This document shows, in pieces, positions 29,001 to 37,691 of a stretch of DNA of 64,000 bases; position 1 is the stretch's first letter; the number at the start of each line of letters is the position of its first letter. The translations under genes and the position numbers were made by a program. The stretch is from Maribacter sp. HTCC2170 (GTDB lineage: Bacteria > Bacteroidota > Bacteroidia > Flavobacteriales > Flavobacteriaceae), in contig NC_014472.1 in NCBI RefSeq assembly GCF_000153165.2, positions 2,662,001 through 2,726,000 on the forward strand, written 5' to 3'. Under the pieces are notes generated by a model. The model was not told the origin of the DNA, did no database searches, and saw nothing but the letters and a program-made list of their open reading frames with translations.

Positions 29001-30373
29001 AGTTGCCCGAAAATTGCTGAATTCATCATCTTGGATGCACCATTAAATGTAATTCTGTCTTTGGCGTGAGCAAGTTCTGCCGGTGATAATCGCTCCAATT
29101 CCATTCGCTTGGATGTTATCTGGAAGGCTATAAATTCTACAATTATGACTGCTCCGTCAATGATTATCCCAAAATCTATGGCCCCTAGACTCATTAAATT
29201 GGCATCAACCCCGAACAAATACATAAAAGATAATGCAAACAATAAACAAAGAGGAATAACTGAAGCTACTACTAATCCCGACCTAAAATTCCCCAATAAT
29301 AGAACAACAACGAAGATAACGATCAAACACCCCAAAATAAGGTTTTCAGCTACTGTAAAGGTGGTTTTTCCAATAAGCTCACTACGCTCTAAAAAAGGAT
29401 TAATATAAACCCCTTCTGGCAAGGTTTTCGAAATTGATTCAACACGCGCTTTAACCGCATCAATGACCTGTTTAGAATTGGCATCTTTAAGCATCATTAC
29501 TTGTCCAAGCACTTTTTCACCTTCACCATTCCCCGTTATCGCACCAAAACGGGTAGCACTTCCAAACCCAACATTTGCAATATTCTTGACTAGAATTGGG
29601 ATTCCGTCAACATTCTTGACAACAATATTCTCAATATCTTCAAGGGAAGAAATCAATCCTTCACCCCTAATAAAAAATGCTTGGTTCGTTTTTTCAATAT
29701 AGCCACCACCTGCAACACTATTATTGTTTTCAAGTGCTTCAAAAACTTCGCCGATGGTAATATTCATCGCATTTAGTTTTTGGGTGTTAATCGCAACTTC
29801 ATACTGCTTTAAAAAACCGCCCCACGTATTCACTTCTACCACGCCGGGGATTCCTGATAGTTGTCGTTTAACGATCCAATCTTGGATGGTACGCAGATCC
29901 ATCGCCGAGTATTGGTCTTTGTATCCTGGTTTAGTATCCAATATATATTGATAGATTTCACCTAGTCCGGTTGTTATGGGTCCCATTTCAGGGGTTCCAA
30001 AATCTTCAGGGATTTTTTCAGAAGCTGATTTTATTTTTTCGGCAATCAATTGGCGTGGAAGATAGGTACCCATGTCGTCCTCAAAGACGATAGTTACAAC
30101 TGATAAGCCAAACTTTGAGATTGAACGAATTTCAACAACACCAGGTAAATTGGCCATTTCCAGCTCTACTGGATAGGTAATGAACTGCTCTATATCCTGT
30201 GTTGAAAGGTTTTGTGAGGTGGTTATGACCTGCACTTGATTATTGGTTACATCTGGAACTGCACCAATTGAGATTTGAGTAAGGGAGTAAATCCCAAAAC
30301 AAACTATAAAAAGAGTTAGTAAAAGAACTATCAATTTGTTCTTTATACTGAATTGTATAATTTTTGATAACAT
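26042..30373 (-). CDS. czcA: CzcA-type heavy-metal RND pump fused to a CzcC/TolC-type outer-membrane protein
   Basis: 1443 residues in one uninterrupted frame. Residues 1 to about 1040 are a full heavy-metal RND pump: N-terminal helix, periplasmic loop starting PDVTNNQVQVITTSQNLS, and TM4 with DFGIIIDGAVIIVEF, the form seen in CzcA-type pumps for divalent Zn/Co/Cd/Ni rather than the CusA form for Cu/Ag. From about 1050 comes KVLSILLMLGTLSVNAQE, which looks like a signal peptide with cleavage site, then a TolC-like region of about 390 residues (long helices, AYRLTLSYLENLNN near the end). Such fusions occur in Bacteroidota. It is flanked by its adaptor gene and a His-rich small protein gene. 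Confidence 0.92.
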   Translation of the reverse strand: MLSKIIQFSIKNKLIVLLLTLFIVCFGIYSLTQISIGAVPDVTNNQVQVITTSQNLSTQDIEQFITYPVELEMANLPGVVEIRSISKFGLSVVTIVFEDDMGTYLPRQLIAEKIKSASEKIPEDFGTPEMGPITTGLGEIYQYILDTKPGYKDQYSAMDLRTIQDWIVKRQLSGIPGVVEVNTWGGFLKQYEVAINTQKLNAMNITIGEVFEALENNNSVAGGGYIEKTNQAFFIRGEGLISSLEDIENIVVKNVDGIPILVKNIANVGFGSATRFGAITGNGEGEKVLGQVMMLKDANSKQVIDAVKARVESISKTLPEGVYINPFLERSELIGKTTFTVAENLILGCLIVIFVVVLLLGNFRSGLVVASVIPLCLLFALSFMYLFGVDANLMSLGAIDFGIIIDGAVIIVEFIAFQITSKRMELERLSPAELAHAKDRITFNGASKMMNSAIFGQLIILIVFIPILSLSGVEGKMFKPMALTFSFALIGAMLLCFTYVPVISTLILKPTKVSDKNISIRLMRFLRKVYEPVIEWALASKKLVLGIATFLLAFSIYLFTTMGGEFVPTLDEGDFVIQPILKTGTSLSKTVETTTKIEQILLDEFPEVEQVVTRIGAAEVPTDPMSMEETDVIITLQPKKEWVSASSKDELADKFKEALGIIPGMEVEFTQPIEMRFNELITGVRADIAIKVFGEDLDILNKKGNEIKRLIEGVDGAADISVEKVAGLPQMNIKFDRAKIARYGLNINDLNKLISMGFAGTNLGSVFEGEKRFDLTLRLDDNSRKDIDDIKNLYVDLPAGGKIPLSELAQISYTKGAAKISRDDTKRRIVVGINVRNRDLQSVVTDVQNLIESNLKLPVGYTITYGGQFENLQSAKDRLKIAVPIALLLIFLLLFFAFKSVKEALMIYSAIPLAAVGGVFFLWIRDMPFSISAGVGFIALFGIAVLNGIVMIEHFKELKLQGMNDTEERIKKGSKDRLRAVLLTASAAALGFLPMAISTSAGAEVQRPLATVVIGGLITATILTLVVLPVLYSIFENKNEIKKILKKKPAKVLSILLMLGTLSVNAQERGFDFEQIRSLALENNAGLKAAALKVDESKALIGSAFDFEKTEIFYQYDQNNLAFNNEPLKVYGIQQNILFPTLYFKSRQINKMSTAIENSLYDIQEQQLEHEIASAYYELLYTREKRQVYKYLDSVYQKFAQASLRRFELGETNYLEKITAQAKHKELRALFNQAKEDITIAFSRLQKITQVDSLLKIAVMPLKKLQVTKNDISLNAGISLYNKRNELFRAKSGLEKQRLLPDISFEYFQGTNSGLGENLYGYQVGLKIPLLFSGNSSKIKAANIAKEIASEQSNEYTNRLLLKKEELMGELQKYEEALSYYQVDGQSLSDEILKTASLSYKNGEIDFFQYIQSLENAYRLTLSYLENLNNYNQTVIAINHLTL

Positions 30374-30442
30374 AATCCTTTATTCGAAGGTGATACAAAG
30401 CATCTATGACCTGTGGGCATAGAGGAACTAAATCAAAATGGA

Positions 30443-30841
30443 TTATGAGTTTTTTGGGGGCTGAAAAATATCTGTTTTTTCAAGGGAATTATAATTGTCT
30501 ATATAAAAGAAATTGGCCGTATAGTCGGCAACAGGAACTGTTTTATGTTCAGGAAGCTGTGTTTTGTTATGAACAAAAGCCGTAAAAATGTGTGAGCAAC
30601 AATGATGGTTGAATGGCAGTTCTTCATGCTCATCTTTTTCTTCCTGATGCTCGGCCTTATGTTCTTTTTCCATTTCTCCATAATGCTTTGAAATGAACAC
30701 AAAGAAGTTGTCACCGTACTTTTCCGAATGAAACTGAGCATGTTCAATCAACTCGTCAATATGTGCCAAATCAGTCAAATCCAAATTGAAACTTTGGAAA
30801 AGAATTAAAAAAGATAATGATATGGAGAAAAACTTGGCCAT
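30443..30841 (-). CDS. Small His-rich exported protein of the metal-efflux operon, unknown family
   Basis: 132 residues, function not recognised. A hydrophobic N-terminal segment (FFSISLSFLILFQSF) suggests export or membrane anchoring. The middle is rich in His and Glu (KEHKAEHQEEKDEHEELPFNHH, about 78-100) followed by HHCCSH, a likely metal-binding cluster. It is the first gene before the CzcA-TolC fusion on the same strand, 69 bases away, so a role as periplasmic metal buffer or sensor is a reasonable inference. A reading frame of 82 codons in another frame of the same strand is taken as its shadow. Confidence 0.65.
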   Translation of the reverse strand: MAKFFSISLSFLILFQSFNLDLTDLAHIDELIEHAQFHSEKYGDNFFVFISKHYGEMEKEHKAEHQEEKDEHEELPFNHHCCSHIFTAFVHNKTQLPEHKTVPVADYTANFFYIDNYNSLEKTDIFQPPKNS

Positions 30842-30950
30842 CGCCTTACAAAGATAATGAATATTTCATATTAATATATATCAGTTCTGATTGCAACTTT
30901 TGCGGTTAAACTTTCATATATTGTTAACATTAAATTCAATTGTAAAATTC

Positions 30951-32528
30951 ATGAAAATACGACTACTTGTATTTGGCATTGGTTTATTGGGTGCCATATT
31001 AACAATCAATTCCTGTAAGTCCCAAAAGGTTATTGAAGAGAATGAAAGGCCAAATATTTTGTTTATCCTCTCGGATGACCACACCTCACAAGCATGGGGT
31101 ATTTATGGGGGTATTTTGGCCGATTATGTTAAGACCCCAACTATAGATCGTTTAGCCAATGAGGGTACGGTCTTGAACAATGCATTTTGTACCAATAGCA
31201 TATGTACTCCCAGTAGGGCAAGTATTTTAACTGGACAGTACAGTCATATGAACCAAGTCTATACGTTAAGCGAACCTTTGCCCAGAAATCACCCCAATAT
31301 AGCACGAACGTTATCTGAAAATGGTTATCAGACTGCTGTGATTGGTAAATGGCATTTGGTGGGAAAACCTGAAGGTTTTGATTATTATAATGTACTGCCA
31401 GGTCAGGGAAGGTATTGGAACCCCATTTTAAAAAGTGAAGATAATTGGAGTGATGGATATGACAGTAGTACTGGGAAGGAATATAAGGGGTTTTCTACGG
31501 ATGTAATTGCAGATTTGACAATTGAACATCTACAAAAGCGAGATAAAGAAAAACCTTTTATGATGTTCTGTAATTTCAAAGCAACACATGAACCATTTGA
31601 ATATCCGGAAAGGTACAATGACCTTTATAAAAATATTGAAATACCAGAACCTGAAAGTCTGTTGGATTTTGACCCAAATAACACAGGACGCACTTTTCAT
31701 GGCCAAACACTGGAAAGACTTGGTGCGCGGTGGGATAAGGCAACAGAAAACCCGGAAACATTTTGGACATCCTATCCTGGATTGCCATATCCTTTGGAAG
31801 GTCTTGATAGTATTCAAAAACGTAAAAAAATCTATCAAAAATTAGTAAAGGATTTTATGCGTTGTGGCGCTGCTATAGATGACAACATTGGCAAGTTGTT
31901 GGACTATCTTGAAGATCAAGGAATTGCGGATAACACCATTGTGGTCTATACTGCCGATCAGGGTTATTTCTTAGGAGAGCATGGTTTTTTTGATAAGCGT
32001 ATGATCTATGAAGAATCGCTTAGAATGCCATTTGTAATACGATATCCAAAAGAAATAAGAGAAGGGAAGAGGATTGATGATATTATTCTTAATATAGACT
32101 TTGCTGCGTTATTGGCAGATTATGCCGGTATAGAAAAACCAGATTATATACAAGGCAAGAGCTTTAGGTCTAACCTCAAAGGTAAGACTCCCGAAAACTG
32201 GCGTAAGCAAATGTATTATAGGTATTGGTTACATAGCCCTGATAGGCCTGCACATTTTGGTGTTCGCAATGAACGTTATAAATTGGCCTTTTTCTATGGT
32301 CAGGATTTGGGGATGAAAGGAACATCCAAAGAGACTACCGAGCCCGTTTGGGAGTTTTTTGATTTAGAAAAAGACCCTAAGGAAATGCACAACTCCTATG
32401 GTGAAGCGCAGTACGCATCAATAATTGCTGAAATGAAAAAGGCGATTATTGAAGAACGCTTAAAATACAAAGACGCCGATGCTGGTTTTGATGTAATGCG
32501 GCCCATATTAGATAAAGAATTTAAGTAA
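30951..32528 (+). CDS. Sulfatase (S1 family), lipoprotein
   Basis: The ATG at 30951 is preferred (525 residues): it opens a lipoprotein signal ending TINSCKS (Cys22), which an earlier in-frame start would bury. The sulfatase core begins RPNILFILSDDHTSQ with metal-binding Asp residues, and Cys85 in the CxPSR motif (ICTPSRASILTGQ) is the residue converted to formylglycine by an anaerobic-type maturase, which is not encoded here. KWHLVG and YTADQGYFLGEHG complete the site. It hydrolyses sulfate esters, probably of a sulfated polysaccharide fragment, given the uronate genes that follow. Subfamily cannot be fixed by eye. Confidence 0.92.
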   Translation: MKIRLLVFGIGLLGAILTINSCKSQKVIEENERPNILFILSDDHTSQAWGIYGGILADYVKTPTIDRLANEGTVLNNAFCTNSICTPSRASILTGQYSHMNQVYTLSEPLPRNHPNIARTLSENGYQTAVIGKWHLVGKPEGFDYYNVLPGQGRYWNPILKSEDNWSDGYDSSTGKEYKGFSTDVIADLTIEHLQKRDKEKPFMMFCNFKATHEPFEYPERYNDLYKNIEIPEPESLLDFDPNNTGRTFHGQTLERLGARWDKATENPETFWTSYPGLPYPLEGLDSIQKRKKIYQKLVKDFMRCGAAIDDNIGKLLDYLEDQGIADNTIVVYTADQGYFLGEHGFFDKRMIYEESLRMPFVIRYPKEIREGKRIDDIILNIDFAALLADYAGIEKPDYIQGKSFRSNLKGKTPENWRKQMYYRYWLHSPDRPAHFGVRNERYKLAFFYGQDLGMKGTSKETTEPVWEFFDLEKDPKEMHNSYGEAQYASIIAEMKKAIIEERLKYKDADAGFDVMRPILDKEFK

Positions 32529-32559
32529 CGTTCAGTTAATTACTTCAAAATACCATTGA

Positions 32560-33969
32560 ATGAAAACATTTATTTCTGAAGATTTTCTTTTACAGAATGA
32601 TTTTGGCAAAGTATTATTCCATGATCATGCAAAGAACTTACCAATCATAGATTATCACAATCACTTATCGCCTAAAGAAATATGTAAAAATAGAGTCTTC
32701 GAGAATATTAGCCAAGTATGGTTGGCAGGTGATCATTATAAATGGAGGGCTATGCGTGCTTTGGGTGTGAATGAAAGGTTTATCACCGGGGCTGCGAGTG
32801 ATAAAGAAAAGTTTAGTAAATGGTCGAGTACTGTTCCATTTACTATGAGAAACCCTTTGTATCATTGGGCTCATCTTGAGTTACAACGTTATTTTGGTAT
32901 TTCGGAATTACTTTCTGAACAAAATGCGAATGCGATATATCAAGAAACCTCGGAAAAGTTACAAAACCGTACCCATCATACCGTGGGGTTACTACAACAG
33001 CAAAATGTGGAAACACTATGCACAACAGATGACCCTATCGATTCATTGGAGTATCATGAAAGAATAAAAAGCAACAATGGCTCGCTAAATGTCTATCCAG
33101 CTTTTAGGCCGGATAAAGCTTATGGGGTTGAAAGCCCCAAAGTCTATTTAAACTATATTGACGCATTATCCGAAACTGTAAACTTTACTATTAAAAACTA
33201 TGATGACCTTTTAACCGCGCTGGAAAATCGAATTGATTTCTTTCATTCAAAAGGATCAAGAATTGCGGATCATGGTCTTGAACAATTATATCATTTCTCT
33301 ACTAAGAAACTTGATTGTAACATCTTGTTTAAAAAGTTAAAGGACAATAAACAGCTTACGAAAGAAGAGATTTCCTACTTTAAAGCAGAAACTTTGTTGT
33401 TCTTGAGTAAATGTTATCATAAGAAGGGATGGGTGCAGCAGTATCATTTGGGAGCGATTAGGGATAATAACAAACGCTTGTTATCACAGCTAGGAGCCGA
33501 TACCGGATTTGACTCTATAGGAGATTTTTCGCAAATGAGGGCTTTAAGTAGTTTTTTAAATGAATTGGACAGCAGTGATCAATTATCAAAGACCATTATT
33601 TATAATTTAAATCCTTCAGATAACGAGGCTTTTGCAACTATGGCGGGAAATTTCAATGATGGGAGTATTAAAGGAAAGGTACAATATGGTGCAGCTTGGT
33701 GGTTTTTAGATCAAAAAGATGGAATGGAGAAGCAATTGAATACGCTGTCAAATATAGGTTTGTTAAGTTGTTTTGTGGGTATGCTAACTGACTCTAGAAG
33801 TTTTCTTTCATTTCCTAGGCATGAATATTTTAGAAGGGTTCTTTGTAACCTCATTGGACAAGATGTTGAAAGAGGCGAATTACCTGCTGATGAAAAGTGG
33901 CTGGGTAAAATAGTCCAAGATATTTGCTATTATAATGCAAAAGACTATTTCAATTTCCCTCGAGCTTAG
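32560..33969 (+). CDS. uxaC: Glucuronate isomerase
   Basis: 469 residues, standard size for UxaC, an amidohydrolase-fold isomerase. The N-terminal metal motif is IIDYHNHLSPKEI, followed by WLAGDHYKWRAMRALGV, and the C-terminal signature is TDSRSFLSFPRHEYFRRVL. It converts D-glucuronate to D-fructuronate, or D-galacturonate to D-tagaturonate, in the cytoplasm. It lies 31 bases after the sulfatase gene, so they are probably co-transcribed, and it ends 2 bases before the convergent uxuA gene, which continues the same pathway after fructuronate is reduced to mannonate. Confidence 0.95.
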   Translation: MKTFISEDFLLQNDFGKVLFHDHAKNLPIIDYHNHLSPKEICKNRVFENISQVWLAGDHYKWRAMRALGVNERFITGAASDKEKFSKWSSTVPFTMRNPLYHWAHLELQRYFGISELLSEQNANAIYQETSEKLQNRTHHTVGLLQQQNVETLCTTDDPIDSLEYHERIKSNNGSLNVYPAFRPDKAYGVESPKVYLNYIDALSETVNFTIKNYDDLLTALENRIDFFHSKGSRIADHGLEQLYHFSTKKLDCNILFKKLKDNKQLTKEEISYFKAETLLFLSKCYHKKGWVQQYHLGAIRDNNKRLLSQLGADTGFDSIGDFSQMRALSSFLNELDSSDQLSKTIIYNLNPSDNEAFATMAGNFNDGSIKGKVQYGAAWWFLDQKDGMEKQLNTLSNIGLLSCFVGMLTDSRSFLSFPRHEYFRRVLCNLIGQDVERGELPADEKWLGKIVQDICYYNAKDYFNFPRA

Positions 33970-33971
33970 TT

Positions 33972-35180
33972 TTAGCTAAAAAGAGATTTAAGAATACCCA
34001 TTTCCAGCCCTCTTAACTCTGCAAGTCCACGAAGCCTACCGATGGCTGAGTATCCTGGATTGGTAGTTTTCTTTAAATCATCCAACATTTGATGGCCATG
34101 ATCCGGTCTCATTGGTATGGCAATATCTTTTCTCCCCACCTTTTGGCGACGTTCTTGTTCTAAAAGAACTCTTTTGATAATTTCATACATATCAACATCT
34201 CCTTCTAAATGATTTGCTTCGTGAAAATTACCTTTGTTATCTCTTTTCGTACTTCGCAAGTGCAAAAAATGAATACGGTCTGCAAACCTATCCAACATAC
34301 CAGGAAGATTATTGTCGGCTCTAGCCCCTAATGAACCTGTACAAAAAGTTATTCCATTATTGATTGATTTTACCTTTTCGAAAATATAGGCATAATCGTC
34401 TTCCGTGCTCATAATTCTAGGTAACCCTAGAATTGGAAATGGTGGGTCATCAGGGTGTATGCACATTTTCATTGAATACTCATCCGCGGTTGAAATTATT
34501 TCCGACAGAAAATAAACCAAATTATCCCGCATTTCCTTTTCGCCGATATTGGAATAGGTATCTAGAATAGTTTGAAATTTGCCTAGATCAAAACCTTTTT
34601 CAGGAACTGGATACCCTTCAGAAGAACCTGGAAGACCTGCTATAATAGTTTTTACAAGTTCCCATATATCAGTTTCGGACATATTCTCAAAGTATGTCGT
34701 GGCACTTTTTATTCTTTCTTTACTATAACTTGCTTGTGCCTCAGGCCGCTTGAGAATATGAATGTCAAAAGCAGCAAGGGCGTCTTTGTTAAAGGCCAAA
34801 GCTTTAGATCCATCATTTACCAAATAATCAAGACTTGTTCGCGTCCAATCCAAGACGGGCATAAAATTATAGCAGACCACATGAATACCACATTGAGCTA
34901 AGTTCCGAAGACTAATTTTATAGTTTTCAATATGTTGTTTGTAATCGCCTGATCGCGTTTTGATATTTTCGTGAATTGGCAATGATTCAACAACAGACCA
35001 AACCAATCCGTTTATTTCTATTTCTTTTTTTCTTTTTTCAATTTCAGAAATAGACCAAACTTCCCCGTTTGGAATATGATGTAAGGCATTTACAATCCCA
35101 ACTGCACCAGCCTGTTTTATATCTTTAAGACTCACTGGATCACTTGGACCATACCATCGCCATGTTTGAAGCATATTCAT
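33972..35180 (-). CDS. uxuA: Mannonate dehydratase
   Basis: 402 residues, UxuA family. Diagnostic stretches are [19 protein letters not shown] at the start, [31 protein letters not shown] with metal-binding His, [13 protein letters not shown], and the ending [12 protein letters not shown]. It dehydrates D-mannonate to 2-keto-3-deoxygluconate with a divalent metal. An ATG six bases later is an equally possible start. The gene faces uxaC tail to tail and is divergent from the FAH-family gene. The linking enzyme, fructuronate reductase UxuB, is not recognisable in this window. Confidence 0.95.
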   Translation of the reverse strand: MNMLQTWRWYGPSDPVSLKDIKQAGAVGIVNALHHIPNGEVWSISEIEKRKKEIEINGLVWSVVESLPIHENIKTRSGDYKQHIENYKISLRNLAQCGIHVVCYNFMPVLDWTRTSLDYLVNDGSKALAFNKDALAAFDIHILKRPEAQASYSKERIKSATTYFENMSETDIWELVKTIIAGLPGSSEGYPVPEKGFDLGKFQTILDTYSNIGEKEMRDNLVYFLSEIISTADEYSMKMCIHPDDPPFPILGLPRIMSTEDDYAYIFEKVKSINNGITFCTGSLGARADNNLPGMLDRFADRIHFLHLRSTKRDNKGNFHEANHLEGDVDMYEIIKRVLLEQERRQKVGRKDIAIPMRPDHGHQMLDDLKKTTNPGYSAIGRLRGLAELRGLEMGILKSLFS

Positions 35181-35281
35181 TTATAAATATTTAAGATTTG
35201 GTTCTGATACCACACTCTTGTAAGAATTCTAAATATATAACATTTAATCTGAAGAAGAATGACAAGTTATATGATTCTAAC

Positions 35282-35312
35282 TTGAAATAATAAGTGCAAA
35301 TTCGTATCTTTA
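35282..35312 (+). promoter_or_regulatory. Candidate promoter of the FAH-family gene
   Basis: TTG at 35282-35284, 20-base spacer, and TATCTTTA at 35305-35312, one mismatch from TAnnTTTG. Transcription would begin about 40 bases before the GTG start. Confidence 0.45.
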
Positions 35313-35358
35313 TTTATACGCCGTTTACGCAGAATAAATACTTCATAACCAACAAAAA

Positions 35359-36189
35359 GTGAAGGTTTTCAAAACCAAACAAGGTATAATAATTAAAAAA
35401 GGCAATCAATTTTATAGGGCTGTACAATCGGACTGGGATAGCTTTATGAATAGAGTAGGACTGCACAGTTTAATTCAAAATGAAATAGAGAACCTTGATC
35501 CTTTAGAGTTACAAGATCTTGGGAAAGATGTGTTAAAACCAATAGGGAGCCATGAAATTTGGGCTTCTGGCGTAACATATAAGCGAAGTCGCGAAGCAAG
35601 AAAGCACGAATCAGAAAAAACAGGTGGAGGTAGTTTTTACGATAAAGTTTACGATGCAGAAAGGCCAGAGTTATTTTTCAAGGCTATGGCCAATAGGATT
35701 GTGGGTGACAAGGAATTTGTTCGAATTAGACAAGACTCAAATTGGAATGTTCCGGAACCAGAATTAACACTTTTCGTGAGTTCAATTGGAAGTATTGAAG
35801 GATACACTATAGGAAATGACATGAGCTCACGAAGTATTGAAGGGGAGAACCCACTCTACTTACCACAAGCCAAAACCTATGATGGTTGTGCGGCATTAGG
35901 CCCTTGCATTTATGTTCCTCAAAAACCGATTGACCCTAAAACAATTATTTCAATGCAAATTCTCCGAGAATCTGAAGTTATTTTCGAAGGAGACGTTTCT
36001 ATTGATAATATGAAAAGAAAGCACGAAGAGTTGGTGGGGTTTTTATTTAGGGAATGCAAGTTTCCTAAAGGATGCTTCTTAATGACAGGAACTGGGATAG
36101 TGCCACCAGATGATTTTACCCTTAGAAGTCGGGATGAAATTAGAATAAGTATAGAACCAATAGGTATGTTGACAAATTTTGTGGCCTGA
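35359..36189 (+). CDS. Fumarylacetoacetate hydrolase-family protein (sugar-acid dehydratase or hydrolase)
   Basis: 276 residues, starting with GTG at 35359 (MKVFKTKQG), which is the only start close to the conserved N-terminus. The C-terminal FAH domain has the metal-binding acidic set: the two Glu of VPEPELTLF and the Asp of YDGCAALGP, with GNDMSSRSIEGENPLYLPQAK between. The family includes 2-keto-3-deoxy-D-arabinonate dehydratase and diketo-sugar-acid hydrolases. With uxaC, uxuA and a sulfatase beside it, a role on deoxy-keto sugar acids is likely; the exact substrate is open. It precedes the Gfo/Idh/MocA gene by 52 bases on the same strand. Confidence 0.8.
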   Translation: MKVFKTKQGIIIKKGNQFYRAVQSDWDSFMNRVGLHSLIQNEIENLDPLELQDLGKDVLKPIGSHEIWASGVTYKRSREARKHESEKTGGGSFYDKVYDAERPELFFKAMANRIVGDKEFVRIRQDSNWNVPEPELTLFVSSIGSIEGYTIGNDMSSRSIEGENPLYLPQAKTYDGCAALGPCIYVPQKPIDPKTIISMQILRESEVIFEGDVSIDNMKRKHEELVGFLFRECKFPKGCFLMTGTGIVPPDDFTLRSRDEIRISIEPIGMLTNFVA

Positions 36190-36241
36190 TAGTTTAATGA
36201 ATGATATGAAATTTTAATATAGAATAGAAAAACAGGATAGG

Positions 36242-37570
36242 ATGGAAAAATCAAAATCTAAAAAACAAAAATCGGAACAGGTATTAGCTCCGTTGTCACG
36301 AAGAAAGTTTATTTCAAGCACGGCATTGACCGTCGGGGCCATCAGTATTATACCTAGACATGTGTTGGGCCAAGGATTCATTGCTCCAAGTGATAAGATT
36401 AATTTAGGTTTTATAGGTTTGGGAAAACAGACTAATGGCCTAGCAAGGCGCTTCGTTGATAGTACCAGTTCACAAATAGTTGCGGGTTGTGATGTTTGGA
36501 CTACAAAAACCGCCGCTTTTGAAAAACACGTTGGGAAGCTTTATGCAAAAGAAAGAAAAGTTAAAAAATACAAGGGGCTTACAAGCTATTCGGATTATAA
36601 AGAACTATTGGCCAGAAAGGATATTGATGCAGTGGTCATTGCAACCCCTGATCATTGGCATGCCATACAGGCCATTGATGCCATGGAAGCCGGTAAGGAT
36701 GTTTATTGCGAAAAACCCTTGACACATAGAATCACAGAAGGGATGGACCTTGTGAAAGCAACTGAAAGAACTGGGAAGATTTTACAAACCGGAAGTATGC
36801 AACGTTCTGGTGATAATTTTAGAAAAGCATGCGAACTGGTTCGTAATGGCTATTTAGGTGATATTAGTAAAGTATTGGTAAATGTTGGTGATCCTGCTGT
36901 AGATTATAATATGGAGGAAGAACCAGTACCAAAAGAATTGAATTGGAATAGTTGGTGTGGTCCAGCTCCACTTTTACCATATAACCATAGATTGGCTCCG
37001 TCCCGTAACGATGTAGATTTTTGGCCAGACTTTAGATTGTTCAAGGAAGTAGGAGGAGGCATACTTTGTGATTGGGGTGCCCATATGTTCGATATTGCCC
37101 AATGGGCTCTGGGTATGGATAAGACAGGCCCCGTGAGATATATACCACCTGCAGATAAAACCTCAGTTCGTGGATTACGAATGTTCTATGCAAATGGTGT
37201 TGAAATGGTTCACGAGGATTTTGGAAGAGGTTGGGGAGTTCGTTTTATAGGTAGTGAAGGTTCGATGGATATAAGCCGTAGTTTTTTTGAGACTGACCCA
37301 TTGAATATAAAAACGGCAGAATTAAAAGATTCTGATATTCGCCTTTATAATACACATGGCAACCACTATCAAGATTGGTTAGATTCAATTAAGAATAGAA
37401 CACAGCCAATTTGTGATGCCGAAACCGGACATAGATCTGCAACTATTTGCAACATTGCGAATATTGCTTATCAATTGGGTCGTGATTTGGAATGGGATCC
37501 TTCTAAAGAGCAATTTAAAGGTGATGCAGAGGCAAATGCCATGCGGCACAGAGAAAACAGAGAATATTAA
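36242..37570 (+). CDS. Tat-exported Gfo/Idh/MocA-family oxidoreductase
   Basis: 442 residues. A twin-arginine signal (SRRKFISSTALTVGAISII, Arg20-Arg21) indicates folded export to the periplasm. A Rossmann domain follows (LGFIGLGKQTNGLARRF), with ATPDHWHAIQAIDAMEAGKDVYCEKP, the EKP motif of the family, and a C-terminal domain containing GGILCDWGAHMFDIAQWA. Exported members with tightly bound NAD are known to act on sugars, including glycosidases of this fold, so the reaction may not be a simple dehydrogenation. It ends the plus-strand pair with the FAH-family gene and is followed by a strong hairpin. Confidence 0.88.
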   Translation: MEKSKSKKQKSEQVLAPLSRRKFISSTALTVGAISIIPRHVLGQGFIAPSDKINLGFIGLGKQTNGLARRFVDSTSSQIVAGCDVWTTKTAAFEKHVGKLYAKERKVKKYKGLTSYSDYKELLARKDIDAVVIATPDHWHAIQAIDAMEAGKDVYCEKPLTHRITEGMDLVKATERTGKILQTGSMQRSGDNFRKACELVRNGYLGDISKVLVNVGDPAVDYNMEEEPVPKELNWNSWCGPAPLLPYNHRLAPSRNDVDFWPDFRLFKEVGGGILCDWGAHMFDIAQWALGMDKTGPVRYIPPADKTSVRGLRMFYANGVEMVHEDFGRGWGVRFIGSEGSMDISRSFFETDPLNIKTAELKDSDIRLYNTHGNHYQDWLDSIKNRTQPICDAETGHRSATICNIANIAYQLGRDLEWDPSKEQFKGDAEANAMRHRENREY

Positions 37571-37609
37571 TTATGATTTAGGACATATTTTACCAAATTA
37601 TTTCTATCT

Positions 37610-37646
37610 AAATATCCATCAAGAATTAGATTCTTGGTGGATATTT
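37610..37646. terminator. Long hairpin between convergent genes, probable terminator
   Basis: Arms 37610-37625 and 37631-37646 pair over 16 bp with one G-U, loop TTAGA. It lies between the stops of the Gfo/Idh/MocA gene and the convergent acyltransferase gene and could serve both. There is no long T-run, so it may act as a 3' end or stability element. Confidence 0.65.
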
Positions 37647-37691
37647 AATTCGCTAAGCTTTTAAAGCTAGGTCTTTAGCACAAAAAACTTG

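Noticed and set aside
30499-30747. 82-codon frame overlapping the His-rich small protein on the same strand
   Set aside because: The overlapping 132-codon frame has an export signal and a metal-type His/Cys pattern; this one has neither.
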